A stretch of DNA of 64,000 nucleotides from an uncultured Alistipes sp. (lineage in GTDB: Bacteria > Bacteroidota > Bacteroidia > Bacteroidales > UBA932), in NCBI GenBank assembly GCA_900550465.1, contig URSC01000007.1:1-64000 (forward strand), read 5' to 3'. Made by a program: the position numbers and the translations under genes. Below, in pieces: positions 1 through 7,364 of the stretch (position 1 is its first letter; each line of letters begins with the position of its first letter). The notes under the pieces are model-generated. The model was given only the letters and a program-made list of their open reading frames with translations, searched no databases and was not told the DNA's origin.

Positions 1-60
1 TTCTTTCTTACCTTCTTTCTTACCTTCTTTCTTACCTTCTTTCTTACCTTCTTTCATGCC
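1..60 (-). repeat. 12-bp tandem repeat coding for a Gly-Lys-Lys-Glu tail
   Basis: Four perfect copies of TTCTTTCTTACC occupy 1-48, followed by a diverged copy (TTCTTTCATGCC) at 49-60; the array continues past the window edge. On the coding strand each unit encodes Gly-Lys-Lys-Glu in the Rpn-family protein. The unit length is a multiple of three, so slippage would change the length of the tail without breaking the frame. Confidence 0.9.
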
Positions 61-813
61 GGCCTCAAGCCCTTCTTTGTGGCCACGTCTGAAACCTTCC
101 TTACGGGAACTGGATATCTGCATCTTGGCCGTACTGACCATATCCCAGAAACGGTCATAACCCAGAAGCTGTGCGTCTGAGAATGCCGACACCTCCAGCT
201 GAGCCACCGCCTTGTTAATAACAGGATTACTTGTCAGTTCCTCAGACACGACACGCGTCCTGCTGTTGATCTCAGTCAGATACCGCAGCCACAGCACCTG
301 CATCTTCTTATCCCCGTAATTCTTCGGCGTGAACTTGGGCAACTCTATGAAGATGAAACGGAGCCCCTCTATCACCTCATTGGTTTCCGCAATCTCCACT
401 ATACGGTAATCGTGATAATAGTCCTCGCTGTCCGAATATATATCGTTCACCATGTTCAACGAATACACCGGATGCAGAAGATCGTAGTCCTGTCCGCATT
501 CCAACTGACTCACGTATGCTTTAGAGGCATTGAACAGAACACGCTGCTTATACTCGGACGTCCACATCATCTGCATCTCCACTATGAACTGGCGGCCGCG
601 CGAATCCTTACAACGCACATCCACGATACTGTCCTTTTTAAGAGGATTGAGCGGCACCAGCTCCGGATTCAGATATTCCACACTTTTGATAAACTCGTCC
701 TCACTCTCGAACGGCAGCAGAGAATTCAGAAAACTTATCACCAAATCCTCATGTTCACCGAACACCTTCTTGAAAGTCATATCAGCTTTCGGATCCAAAT
801 ATTTCATACACAT
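1..813 (-). CDS. Rpn family recombination-promoting nuclease / PD-(D/E)XK transposase-like protein, 3' end outside window
   Basis: Reading from ATG at 813 gives an open frame of 271 codons that runs off the left edge. The N-terminus (MCMKYLDPKADMTFKKVFG) and the order D65, E79-x-Q81 fit the PDDEXK_2/Rpn family, whose E. coli members are DNA endonucleases that promote RecA-independent recombination. The C-terminal part becomes charged and repetitive (RKEG, HKEG, MKEG, then KKEG units), as is usual for this family. A second ATG two codons downstream (807) is equally possible. It is a single gene, separated from thiE by 73 bases, with a candidate -10-like element at 835-842. Its real biological role is unproven in Bacteroidota, where such genes are numerous and often vary between strains. 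Confidence 0.85.
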   Translation of the reverse strand, partial: MCMKYLDPKADMTFKKVFGEHEDLVISFLNSLLPFESEDEFIKSVEYLNPELVPLNPLKKDSIVDVRCKDSRGRQFIVEMQMMWTSEYKQRVLFNASKAYVSQLECGQDYDLLHPVYSLNMVNDIYSDSEDYYHDYRIVEIAETNEVIEGLRFIFIELPKFTPKNYGDKKMQVLWLRYLTEINSRTRVVSEELTSNPVINKAVAQLEVSAFSDAQLLGYDRFWDMVSTAKMQISSSRKEGFRRGHKEGLEAGMKEGKKEGKKEGKKEGKKE

Positions 814-834
814 ATCTTTTTAAGTTTTCTGAGG

Positions 835-842
835 CAAAGATA
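835..842 (-). promoter_or_regulatory. Candidate -7 element for the Rpn-family gene
   Basis: The minus strand reads TATCTTTGCC here, matching the Bacteroidota -7 consensus TAnnTTTG, about 22 bases before the ATG at 813. No clear TTG is found 19-21 bases upstream, so the call is tentative. Confidence 0.4.
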
Positions 843-873
843 GCGATTTCATCCGCAAAAGGCGATATCGAAA

Positions 874-895
874 CGTTTATAATCGGTTATAAACG
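874..895 (-). terminator. Perfect inverted repeat across the thiE stop codon
   Basis: CGTTTATAA, loop TCGG, TTATAAACG forms a perfect 9-bp stem with a 4-base loop that includes the thiE stop codon (887-889). On the minus strand it is followed by TTTCG. The stem is AT-rich and the U-run short, so termination of the thiD-thiE transcript is an inference. Confidence 0.4.
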
Positions 896-1501
896 GCTAA
901 AATCGGATAAGTTCCTGAAACGTGCGACTAAGGCCCCTACATCCGCATCACGCTTATACGGTTCCCATATATATCCCAGAACGGCAGCGCCTCCGAAACC
1001 GGTATCCGCAACCCGGCGGATATTGTCCGGACAGACTCCTCCCAGGGCGAGAACCCGCTTCCAGTCTACCCCGGACCCCGCATCATCCCTTCTCCGCCGG
1101 ATTTCCTCCAGCGGAAAGCGAGAGACATAACCCTTCTTCGAGATACTGTCGAAAATAGGACTGAGGAACATATAATCACATACCGGCGCATACTCAGTCA
1201 GCTCCCCGAAGGAATGACAGGAACGGCTGACCATACCTGTGAATTCCTGGGGAGGAAGCGGATTGCGGGCGTTCAGATGCACTCCGCCGACTCCATAACG
1301 GGCAGCCAGCTCATGGCAGTCGTGCAGAGAGATGCGCTGACGGTAAAGCTCCGGCAGTTTCTCCAGCAGAGCCTCCACCTCAGCCGCATCCGCTCCGGGT
1401 TTACGCACATGTACCCTCCAGGCCCCGGCCTCCAGCAAGGCGGTAACAGCCTGTGTCTCTCCCGGCAGAAACTCGGGATCAGTTATCACGACTGTCCTCA
1501 T
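887..1501 (-). CDS. thiE: Thiamine phosphate synthase (ThiE/TenI family)
   Basis: A 204-residue TIM-barrel protein of the ThiE/TenI family, which joins HMP-pyrophosphate and thiazole phosphate to make thiamine phosphate. Recognisable segments are MRTVVITDPEF at the N-terminus, LHDCHELAARYGVGGVHL in the middle (family INDxxxLA..GVHL), SPIFDSISKKGY (family SPxFxTxSK) and LALGGV..DNI near the C-terminus. The Asp that normally follows GVHLGQ is replaced (GVHLNARN), so a TenI-like or divergent activity cannot be excluded. The start overlaps the thiD stop by four bases (ATGA), so both are co-translated and together form a thiamine synthesis or HMP-salvage pair. Confidence 0.8.
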   Translation of the reverse strand: MRTVVITDPEFLPGETQAVTALLEAGAWRVHVRKPGADAAEVEALLEKLPELYRQRISLHDCHELAARYGVGGVHLNARNPLPPQEFTGMVSRSCHSFGELTEYAPVCDYMFLSPIFDSISKKGYVSRFPLEEIRRRRDDAGSGVDWKRVLALGGVCPDNIRRVADTGFGGAAVLGYIWEPYKRDADVGALVARFRNLSDFSRL

Positions 1502-2322
1502 CTGTAAAAATGCCTGAGCGGACCATGGCCGTGGCCGATCCTTAAGGGAGCCGCGGCCACAATTGCGTTGTGAACGTAGGCGACAGCTGTCTGAACGGCT
1601 TCACGAAGGGGATGACCGGCTCCGAGGAAGGCCGCTATGGAGGAAGAGAGGGTACAGCCTGTGCCGTGCAGGTTGTTGGTGAGCACCCGCTCGGAAGTGA
1701 TGTGCACCAGACCATCCAGGTCACAGAGTACGTCCGTGGACTGAGAAACTATATCCGGAACGCTCTGCCCGGATGCTGCCGGAAGGTCCCCGCCCTTAAC
1801 CAGAAAGGCACAGCCGTAGCGGTCCCTCAGCAGTGCGGCAGCACGGTCCATATCCTCTACGGAGCGTATCCTGAAACCGGCCAGACGGGAGGCCTCGTCT
1901 ATATTCGGCGTCACCAGGTGTGAACGGGGAAATATCTTGGAACACAGGGCATCCACCGCCTCGGGAAGTGTAAGTGAATCCTTGCTGGTAGAGACCATCA
2001 CTGGATCAGTCACGACGTACAGCACAGGATGGACCGCCAGCTGCGAAGCTATGGCCTCCACTATCGGCACCGTGCCGGTCATGCCTATCTTTACGGCATC
2101 CACAGCCAGATCGGACATCACCGCATCTATCTGGGCTGCGACCAGTTCAGGTCTAAGATACTCCACCTCGGAGACACCGGCGGTATTCTGCACCGTCACG
2201 GCCGTTATAGCCGCAGCCGCATAACCTCCGCAGGCCGATATAGCCTTGATATCCGCCTGTATACCGGCTCCTCCAGACGGATCGGACCCGGCAATCGACA
2301 ATACTATCGGATAATCTTTCAT
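1498..2322 (-). CDS. thiD: Hydroxymethylpyrimidine/phosphomethylpyrimidine kinase
   Basis: Ribokinase-like protein of 274 residues that phosphorylates HMP and HMP-P for thiamine synthesis. The sequence shows SIAGSDPSGGAGIQADIK near the N-terminus, TAVTVQNT, KIGMTG, DPVMVSTS, LVTPNIDEA, LVKGGD and the anion-hole motif NLHGTGCTLSSSIAA. The frame is open to a TTG at 2358, but the ATG at 2322 starts exactly at the usual family N-terminus and lies downstream of the glyA terminator hairpin. The first gene of a thiD-thiE pair; the last pathway enzyme, thiamine pyrophosphokinase, is encoded separately at 18460-19164. Confidence 0.9.
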   Translation of the reverse strand: MKDYPIVLSIAGSDPSGGAGIQADIKAISACGGYAAAAITAVTVQNTAGVSEVEYLRPELVAAQIDAVMSDLAVDAVKIGMTGTVPIVEAIASQLAVHPVLYVVTDPVMVSTSKDSLTLPEAVDALCSKIFPRSHLVTPNIDEASRLAGFRIRSVEDMDRAAALLRDRYGCAFLVKGGDLPAASGQSVPDIVSQSTDVLCDLDGLVHITSERVLTNNLHGTGCTLSSSIAAFLGAGHPLREAVQTAVAYVHNAIVAAAPLRIGHGHGPLRHFYR

Positions 2323-2332
2323 GATATCACTC

Positions 2333-2367
2333 AAAATAAAAAAGGGGCGGACTTTCAATCCACCCCC
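2333..2367 (-). terminator. Rho-independent terminator of glyA
   Basis: On the minus strand GGGGTGGA, loop TTGAAAG, TCCGCCCC (8-bp stem with one G-T pair) is followed by six T, an A and four T. It lies 39 bases after the glyA stop codon and just upstream of the thiD ATG, separating the two units. Confidence 0.75.
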
Positions 2368-2405
2368 GTTAATTCTATCTGCTTTAGTTCATAAAATGTA
2401 TCTTT

Positions 2406-3686
2406 TTACCATACATTCAGAGGACGACCTGCTACGAGAGCATGAGCGGCATTCTTAACCTTCTCGATAACAGCCTCGTTCTCTACGTCTGAGAGAACCT
2501 CGTCAATAAGCTCGACGATAGCCTCCATATCCTTTTCCACCAGGCCTCTGGAAGTGATGGCAGGTGTACCTACGCGGATACCGGAAGTGGTGAACGGTGT
2601 ACGGCTGTCGAAGGGAACCATGTTCTTGTTCACTGTAATGTCGGCACGCACGAGGGTCTTCTCTGCCACCTTACCTGTCAGATCAGGGAACTTGGTGCGG
2701 AGGTCGATCAGCATCAGGTGGTTGTCAGTACCGCCGGAAACGATCTTGTAACCTCTGTCAATGAATGCCTGAGCCATGGCTGCGGCATTCTTCTTGACCT
2801 GGATCTGGTACTCCTTGAACTCAGGCTGCAGGGCCTCGTAGAAAGCCACGGCCTTGGCACCGATGCAGTGCTCGAGGGGACCGCCCTGGATACCGGGGAA
2901 GACGGCGGAGTTGATCAGCTGAGACATCATCTTGATCTGTCCCTTAGGAGTCTTCAGGCCCCAAGGATTCTCGAAGTCCTTGCCGATGATGATGGCGCCG
3001 CCACGGGGACCGCGGAGAGTCTTGTGGGTGGTGGTGGTCACGATGTGGGCATACTTCACAGGGTTGTCCAGCAGACCTGCTGCGATAAGTCCTGCAGGGT
3101 GAGCCATGTCCACCATGAAGATAGCGCCTACCTCGTCTGCGATCTGACGCATCCTCTTCCAGTCCCACTCACGGGAATAAGCGGAAGCACCGCCGACGAT
3201 CAACTTGGGCTTGTGCTCGAGGGCTGCTTTCTCCATCTGGTCATAGTCCACGCGGCCTGTCTCCTCGTTGAGCTTGTAGGCTACGGGGTGATAGTTGATA
3301 CCGGACATGTTGACGGGCGAGCCATGGGTAAGGTGTCCGCCGTGAGCCAGGTCCAGACCCATGAAGGTGTCACCTGGCTTGAGGCAGGCCATGAATACTG
3401 CCATGTTGGCCTGGGCTCCGGAGTGAGGCTGCACGTTGGCAAACTCAGCACCGTAAAGTTCCTTCAGACGGTCGATGGCCAGCTGCTCCACCTGGTCCAC
3501 CACCTCGCATCCGCCGTAGTAGCGGGCTCCGGGATAACCCTCGGCATACTTGTTGGTCAGGCATGATCCGAGTGCAGCCAGGACATTATTGGTGACAAAG
3601 TTCTCAGAAGCGATGAGCTCAATGCCGTGAAGCTGACGGCTCTCTTCCTTCTTGATAAGTTCAGATATTTGAAGATCCTGTTTCAT
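2406..3686 (-). CDS. glyA: Serine hydroxymethyltransferase
   Basis: Full-length (426 aa) PLP-dependent enzyme that interconverts serine and glycine with tetrahydrofolate, feeding one-carbon units to purine and methionine synthesis. Visible family motifs: IELIASENF near the N-terminus, NKYAEGYPGARYYGGCE, HGGHLTHG, DMAHPAGLIAAGLL, the PLP lysine in THKTLRGPRGG, and TTSGIRVGTPA near the C-terminus. It is transcribed away from the trmH-like gene; a strong hairpin terminator follows its stop codon. I see no convincing -7 element for this strand in the 69-base gap. Confidence 0.97.
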   Translation of the reverse strand: MKQDLQISELIKKEESRQLHGIELIASENFVTNNVLAALGSCLTNKYAEGYPGARYYGGCEVVDQVEQLAIDRLKELYGAEFANVQPHSGAQANMAVFMACLKPGDTFMGLDLAHGGHLTHGSPVNMSGINYHPVAYKLNEETGRVDYDQMEKAALEHKPKLIVGGASAYSREWDWKRMRQIADEVGAIFMVDMAHPAGLIAAGLLDNPVKYAHIVTTTTHKTLRGPRGGAIIIGKDFENPWGLKTPKGQIKMMSQLINSAVFPGIQGGPLEHCIGAKAVAFYEALQPEFKEYQIQVKKNAAAMAQAFIDRGYKIVSGGTDNHLMLIDLRTKFPDLTGKVAEKTLVRADITVNKNMVPFDSRTPFTTSGIRVGTPAITSRGLVEKDMEAIVELIDEVLSDVENEAVIEKVKNAAHALVAGRPLNVW

Positions 3687-3692
3687 AATATT

Positions 3693-3725
3693 TTGTTAAA
3701 ATTATTCAATTCAGTTTAACTTTGC
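3693..3725 (+). promoter_or_regulatory. Promoter of the TrmH/SpoU methyltransferase gene
   Basis: TTG at 3693-3695, a 21-base spacer and TAACTTTGC at 3717-3725 match the Bacteroidota promoter consensus. The ATG at 3756 is about 30 bases downstream. Confidence 0.65.
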
Positions 3726-3755
3726 GAATGTAAGCAAAATTTTATCTTTTGGCAA

Positions 3756-4298
3756 ATGTTTAGGAAATTATTGAACAGCGAACTCGGACGCCCCGCCGTC
3801 GAGGAATACAAGGCCCTCTCCAAAAGCCCCATAACAGTGATTCTGGACAATGTCCGCAGCCGTCACAACATCGGCTCGGCCTTCCGTACCGGCGATGCTT
3901 TCCGCATCCGGGGCATAGTCCTCTGCGGCATCAGCTCCACCCCTCCCTCCCCCGAGATTCACAAGTCCGCCCTGGGAGCCGAATTTTCCGTGGACTGGAC
4001 CTACCGGGAAGACACCGTAGAGGCGGTACGCGAACTGAAGGCCAAAGGATACACCGTCATAGGAGTGGAACAGACCGAGAACTCCGTATCCACCGACTGC
4101 TTCCTGCTGGGGGAAAGGAGACTCGACCCGGAGAAGCAGTATGCCGTGATCTTCGGAAACGAAGTGCACGGCATATCTCAGGAAACGGTGGACCTGTGCG
4201 ATTTCACACTGGAGATTCCCCAGTGGGGCACCAAGCACTCGCTCAATGTATCTGTGGCGATAGGTATCGTCCTGTATGTCCTGACTCCGAGGGGCTAG
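3756..4298 (+). CDS. SpoU/TrmH family RNA methyltransferase
   Basis: A 180-residue SPOUT-fold methyltransferase that uses S-adenosylmethionine to 2'-O-methylate tRNA or rRNA. All three SpoU motifs are present: NIGSAFRTGDAF (motif 1), VIFGNEVHGIS (motif 2) and EIPQWGTKHSLNVSVA (motif 3, the knot that holds the cofactor). It is short and lacks an extra RNA-binding domain, so the target nucleotide cannot be told. A single-gene unit with its own promoter; its stop codon overlaps convergently by four bases with the TPR gene. Confidence 0.88.
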   Translation: MFRKLLNSELGRPAVEEYKALSKSPITVILDNVRSRHNIGSAFRTGDAFRIRGIVLCGISSTPPSPEIHKSALGAEFSVDWTYREDTVEAVRELKAKGYTVIGVEQTENSVSTDCFLLGERRLDPEKQYAVIFGNEVHGISQETVDLCDFTLEIPQWGTKHSLNVSVAIGIVLYVLTPRG

Positions 4299-4567
4299 GG
4301 ATTCATCAGATCCACATTGACGAAGTGCAGGATGTCGTAGATCGACTCTATGGCAGCTGCCGCCGGACCCTCCGGGTCGATCAGTTTGGCCCGGTTGTAG
4401 GCATTGATGGCATCTCCCCAGAGCTCGTGCCTGCGGTAGATGCCGCCGAGCAGAAACCAGGCATGGGAATTATCCGGTTCCGAAGCCAGCAGCTTCTCCA
4501 GTTCCTCGCGGGCTTCGTCCAGATGTCCCGAGGCCACCAGTCTTTCTATCTCGATAACTGTCGACAT
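4295..4567 (-). CDS. Small tetratricopeptide-repeat protein
   Basis: A 90-residue soluble protein made almost only of TPR helices: GHLDEAREELEKLLASEPDN and HAWFLLGGIYRRHELWGDA carry the usual A/G and P positions, followed by AINAYNRAKLIDPEG. It has no signal peptide. It follows rnfA by four bases and closes the long minus-strand series, so it is probably co-transcribed with the Rnf complex; a scaffold role is only a guess. Confidence 0.7.
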   Translation of the reverse strand: MSTVIEIERLVASGHLDEAREELEKLLASEPDNSHAWFLLGGIYRRHELWGDAINAYNRAKLIDPEGPAAAAIESIYDILHFVNVDLMNP

Positions 4568-4571
4568 AGGC

Positions 4572-5171
4572 CTACACCAATCCGCTGAATCCCATAAACG
4601 CCATAGCCAGGATACCGGCTGTAATCAGGGCGATGGGAGTACCCTTGAAAGCCTTGGGCACGCCTATCAGCTCCATCTGCTCGCGGATACCTGCGAAGAG
4701 CACCATTGCCACACCGAAACCGAGGGCACTGGAGGCTGCATAGACTACGGTCTCGCCGAGATTGAGCAGATGGGCCTCACCTCCGAAGGTAAACTCCTTG
4801 GTCACCACGTTGATGGCCACACCGAGCACGGTACAGTTGGTGGTAATCAGGGGCAGGAAGATACCGAGGGCCTGATAAAGCGAAGGCGATATCTTCTTGA
4901 GGATAATCTCCACCATCTGCACCAGAGCAGCTATGACCAGGATGAAGACGATGGTCATCATGAACTCTATCCCGAGAGGCACCAGCACATAGTAGTGCAG
5001 CAGGTAGGTCACCAGGGTCGAGAGAGTGATCACGAAAACCACGGCGGCCGACATTCCGGTAGCCGTGCTTACCTTGTTGGAGACACCGAGGAAAGGACAG
5101 ATACCGAGGAACTGCGACAGTACGATATTGTTGACGAATATCGCCGATATGATAATTATCAGATATTCCAT
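4572..5171 (-). CDS. rnfA: Rnf complex subunit A
   Basis: Integral membrane subunit (199 aa, about six helices) of the ion-pumping ferredoxin:NAD+ oxidoreductase (Rnf/Rsx). It begins MEYLIIIISAIFVNNIVLSQ, and holds the conserved cysteines in GICPFLGVS and TNCTVLGVA that, with RnfE, bind an iron-sulfur centre inside the membrane. Last subunit gene of the operon order B-C-D-G-E-A; its start is five bases after the rnfE stop. Confidence 0.95.
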   Translation of the reverse strand: MEYLIIIISAIFVNNIVLSQFLGICPFLGVSNKVSTATGMSAAVVFVITLSTLVTYLLHYYVLVPLGIEFMMTIVFILVIAALVQMVEIILKKISPSLYQALGIFLPLITTNCTVLGVAINVVTKEFTFGGEAHLLNLGETVVYAASSALGFGVAMVLFAGIREQMELIGVPKAFKGTPIALITAGILAMAFMGFSGLV

Positions 5172-5176
5172 AACGA

Positions 5177-5764
5177 TTAAGCCTTTTTGTTAATAAGTTT
5201 CCTGAAGATCACCATGAGATATCCCAGCACCAGGAATCCGCCGGGAGCCAGGACGAACGCCAGCATGCCGTCGCCCCCGCCGAGTTTCATTCCGAAGAGG
5301 GAGAGGCTGCCCAGCAGCTCGCGGACCAGTCCGATGAAAGTAAGGGCCAGGGTAAATCCGAGTCCGATACCGATACCGTCGAGAGCGGAGTCTCCCGGAG
5401 TGTTCTTGTTGGCGAAGGCCTCGGCACGGCCGAGGATGATACAGTTCACCACGATAAGGGGAATAAACAGACCCAGAGCCGCATAGAGATCGGGCACATA
5501 GGCCTGCATCAGCAGCTGGAGCACCGTCACGAAAGATGCTATGATCACGATATAGGCAGGTATCCTGACCTTATCGGGAATCATCTTGGCGAACAGGGAG
5601 ATGAATACATTGGAGAGAATCAGGACGAAAGTCGTGGCCAGTCCCATTCCCATACCGTTGATCGCGGAAGTGGTGGTGCCGATGGTTGGGCACATACCGA
5701 GCACGAGGACGAAGGTGGGGTTGTCCTTTATGATGCCGTTGATTATAATTCTCAGTTTACTCAT
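5177..5764 (-). CDS. rnfE: Rnf complex subunit E
   Basis: Membrane subunit (195 aa) paired with RnfA in inverted topology. Conserved segments are KDNPTFVLVLGMCPTIGTTTSA and VNCIILGRAEAFA with the two cysteines matching those of RnfA. The frame extends to a TTG at 5773, but the ATG at 5764 gives the usual MSKLRIIINGI start and leaves a 9-base spacer after rnfG. Confidence 0.93.
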   Translation of the reverse strand: MSKLRIIINGIIKDNPTFVLVLGMCPTIGTTTSAINGMGMGLATTFVLILSNVFISLFAKMIPDKVRIPAYIVIIASFVTVLQLLMQAYVPDLYAALGLFIPLIVVNCIILGRAEAFANKNTPGDSALDGIGIGLGFTLALTFIGLVRELLGSLSLFGMKLGGGDGMLAFVLAPGGFLVLGYLMVIFRKLINKKA

Positions 5765-5773
5765 ATTCCGCAA

Positions 5774-6346
5774 CTATTTAGAGTTTACTACTTTCTGAAA
5801 TGCCCTCCAGGCTCTGTCCACGGCATCGCAGTAGGCCCTGGAGGTGATGGTGGAGGCAGTGATGGCGTCCACCTCTCCTCCGTCCTTGGTCACAGCCAGG
5901 CGGAAGGACGCGGGGTTCTTGCCCACGAACTGGGAATAGAAGGAGGGCTCGGTCATCTTGGCGCCCAGACCGGGAGTCTCGGCGTGGGAAATGACTGAGG
6001 TACCGGTGATGTTGCCGTCCATGTCGAATCCGACCATGATGTTGATCGTGCCGCTGAAGCCCTTCGACGTGAAGGACTCTATGGCGTATCCGACAGTCTC
6101 CCCGCCCTTTCTGGCGGGATAGACGGTGATCGCGTCGCCGTCCAGCTCGACTGAGAGGCTCTCGGCGGAGGGCTCGTTGTCGAACTCGGGCGTTACTAAG
6201 GCTATGGCATTGTTGGTTTTCTTGACCACCTCCTGGTTGATCTTGTCGAGGGTCAGCACATACACGCCTCCGAGGAGGGCGGAGCAGGCCAGACACACCA
6301 GGAAGAGGCAGACAGCCATGCTGCGGAGTGTGGATTCTTTAGGCAT
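5774..6346 (-). CDS. rnfG: Rnf complex subunit G (FMN-binding)
   Basis: A 190-residue protein with one N-terminal membrane anchor (residues about 9-31) and an external FMN-binding domain. The flavin is attached through phosphoester linkage to a Thr in the motif seen here as DAITASTITSRA near the C-terminus; GLGAKMTEPSFYSQF also fits the family. It passes electrons between RnfC/D and RnfE/A. Its start overlaps the rnfD stop by eight bases. Confidence 0.93.
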   Translation of the reverse strand: MPKESTLRSMAVCLFLVCLACSALLGGVYVLTLDKINQEVVKKTNNAIALVTPEFDNEPSAESLSVELDGDAITVYPARKGGETVGYAIESFTSKGFSGTINIMVGFDMDGNITGTSVISHAETPGLGAKMTEPSFYSQFVGKNPASFRLAVTKDGGEVDAITASTITSRAYCDAVDRAWRAFQKVVNSK

Positions 6347-7343
6347 GTTTTACCTCCTTCCCGAACCTTGCGGGCTTTATGTATTTGTTGAGCAGGGGAA
6401 CTATAGAGTTCATAATCAGTATCGCGAAGGACACTCCTTCGGGATAGGAACCGAAGTAGCGGATAAGCACGGTGAGCACTCCGATACCGATACCGTAGAT
6501 GACCATGCCCTTAGGCGCCATCGGTGAGGTCACATAGTCGGTAGCCATGAATATGGAACCGAGGAGGAGGCCACCGGTAAGGATGTTGAACAGAGGATCG
6601 GTGTACTGCTCAGGGTTGATGAGCCAGAAGATGCCGGACATCACGGCCACAGTAAGGATGATGGTGACGGGAATATGGGGACGGATGACCTTGCGTACCA
6701 GCAGGTAGATGAATCCCAGAATCAGAGCCAGGGCCGAGGCCTCGCCGGCAGAGCCGCCTGCCCGTGCAAAGAGCATCTGACCGTATGAGAGGTCGGGATT
6801 GGCCGCCAGAATCTGGTCCACCGTCTGCCCCTGAGCAAGCCCTTCCTTGACCATGGCGAGAGGAGTCGCACCGGATACGGCATCCACTCCCGGACGGAAG
6901 ATCGACTCAGGCACCGTCCAGTCCGTCATGATTACGGGGAAGGAGACCAGAAGGAAGACACGGCCCACCAGGGCGGGGTTGAAGATGTTGTGTCCCAGGC
7001 CTCCGAATGTCATCTTGGTGATTCCTATGGCCACCACACCGCCTATCACGGCCACCCACCAGGGAGCCGAGGGAGGGAGGTTGAGCGCCAGAAGCACTCC
7101 GGTCACTACGGCAGACAGGTCGCTGACCGTGGGCTGCCTGCGGAGCATGTATTTCTGAATCAGGTACTCCAGTCCCACGCAGACGAGCACTGACACCAGC
7201 AGGAGCTGGATGGCGCTCAAGCCGAAGAAATACACGGCCACCAGCATCGAGGGAGCCAGGGCAATAATCACGTCCAGCATGATCTTCCTGGTGCTCTCGC
7301 TGCCGTGCACGTGGGGTGCGGGAGAGACTATCAGCTTTCTCAT
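6339..7343 (-). CDS. rnfD: Rnf complex subunit D (FMN-binding membrane subunit)
   Basis: A 334-residue polytopic subunit, homologous to NqrB. The covalent FMN site is the Thr in DAVSGATPLAMV; GGLGHNIFNPALVGRVF and TDYVTSPMAPKG are further hallmarks. The reading frame extends to a TTG at 7352, but the ATG at 7343 gives MRKLIVSPAPHVHG, the normal start. It lies 21 bases downstream of rnfC. Confidence 0.94.
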   Translation of the reverse strand: MRKLIVSPAPHVHGSESTRKIMLDVIIALAPSMLVAVYFFGLSAIQLLLVSVLVCVGLEYLIQKYMLRRQPTVSDLSAVVTGVLLALNLPPSAPWWVAVIGGVVAIGITKMTFGGLGHNIFNPALVGRVFLLVSFPVIMTDWTVPESIFRPGVDAVSGATPLAMVKEGLAQGQTVDQILAANPDLSYGQMLFARAGGSAGEASALALILGFIYLLVRKVIRPHIPVTIILTVAVMSGIFWLINPEQYTDPLFNILTGGLLLGSIFMATDYVTSPMAPKGMVIYGIGIGVLTVLIRYFGSYPEGVSFAILIMNSIVPLLNKYIKPARFGKEVKHA

Positions 7344-7364
7344 ATATCTCAAGTATTTAATCGG

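Noticed and set aside
1..60. Regular short repeats that might suggest a CRISPR array
   Set aside because: Units are 12 bp, contiguous and without spacers, and they lie in a coding frame.
2323..2405. TPP riboswitch before thiD
   Set aside because: Only 83 bases separate glyA and thiD and they contain the glyA terminator; no room for the TPP fold and no conserved CUGAGA-type core.
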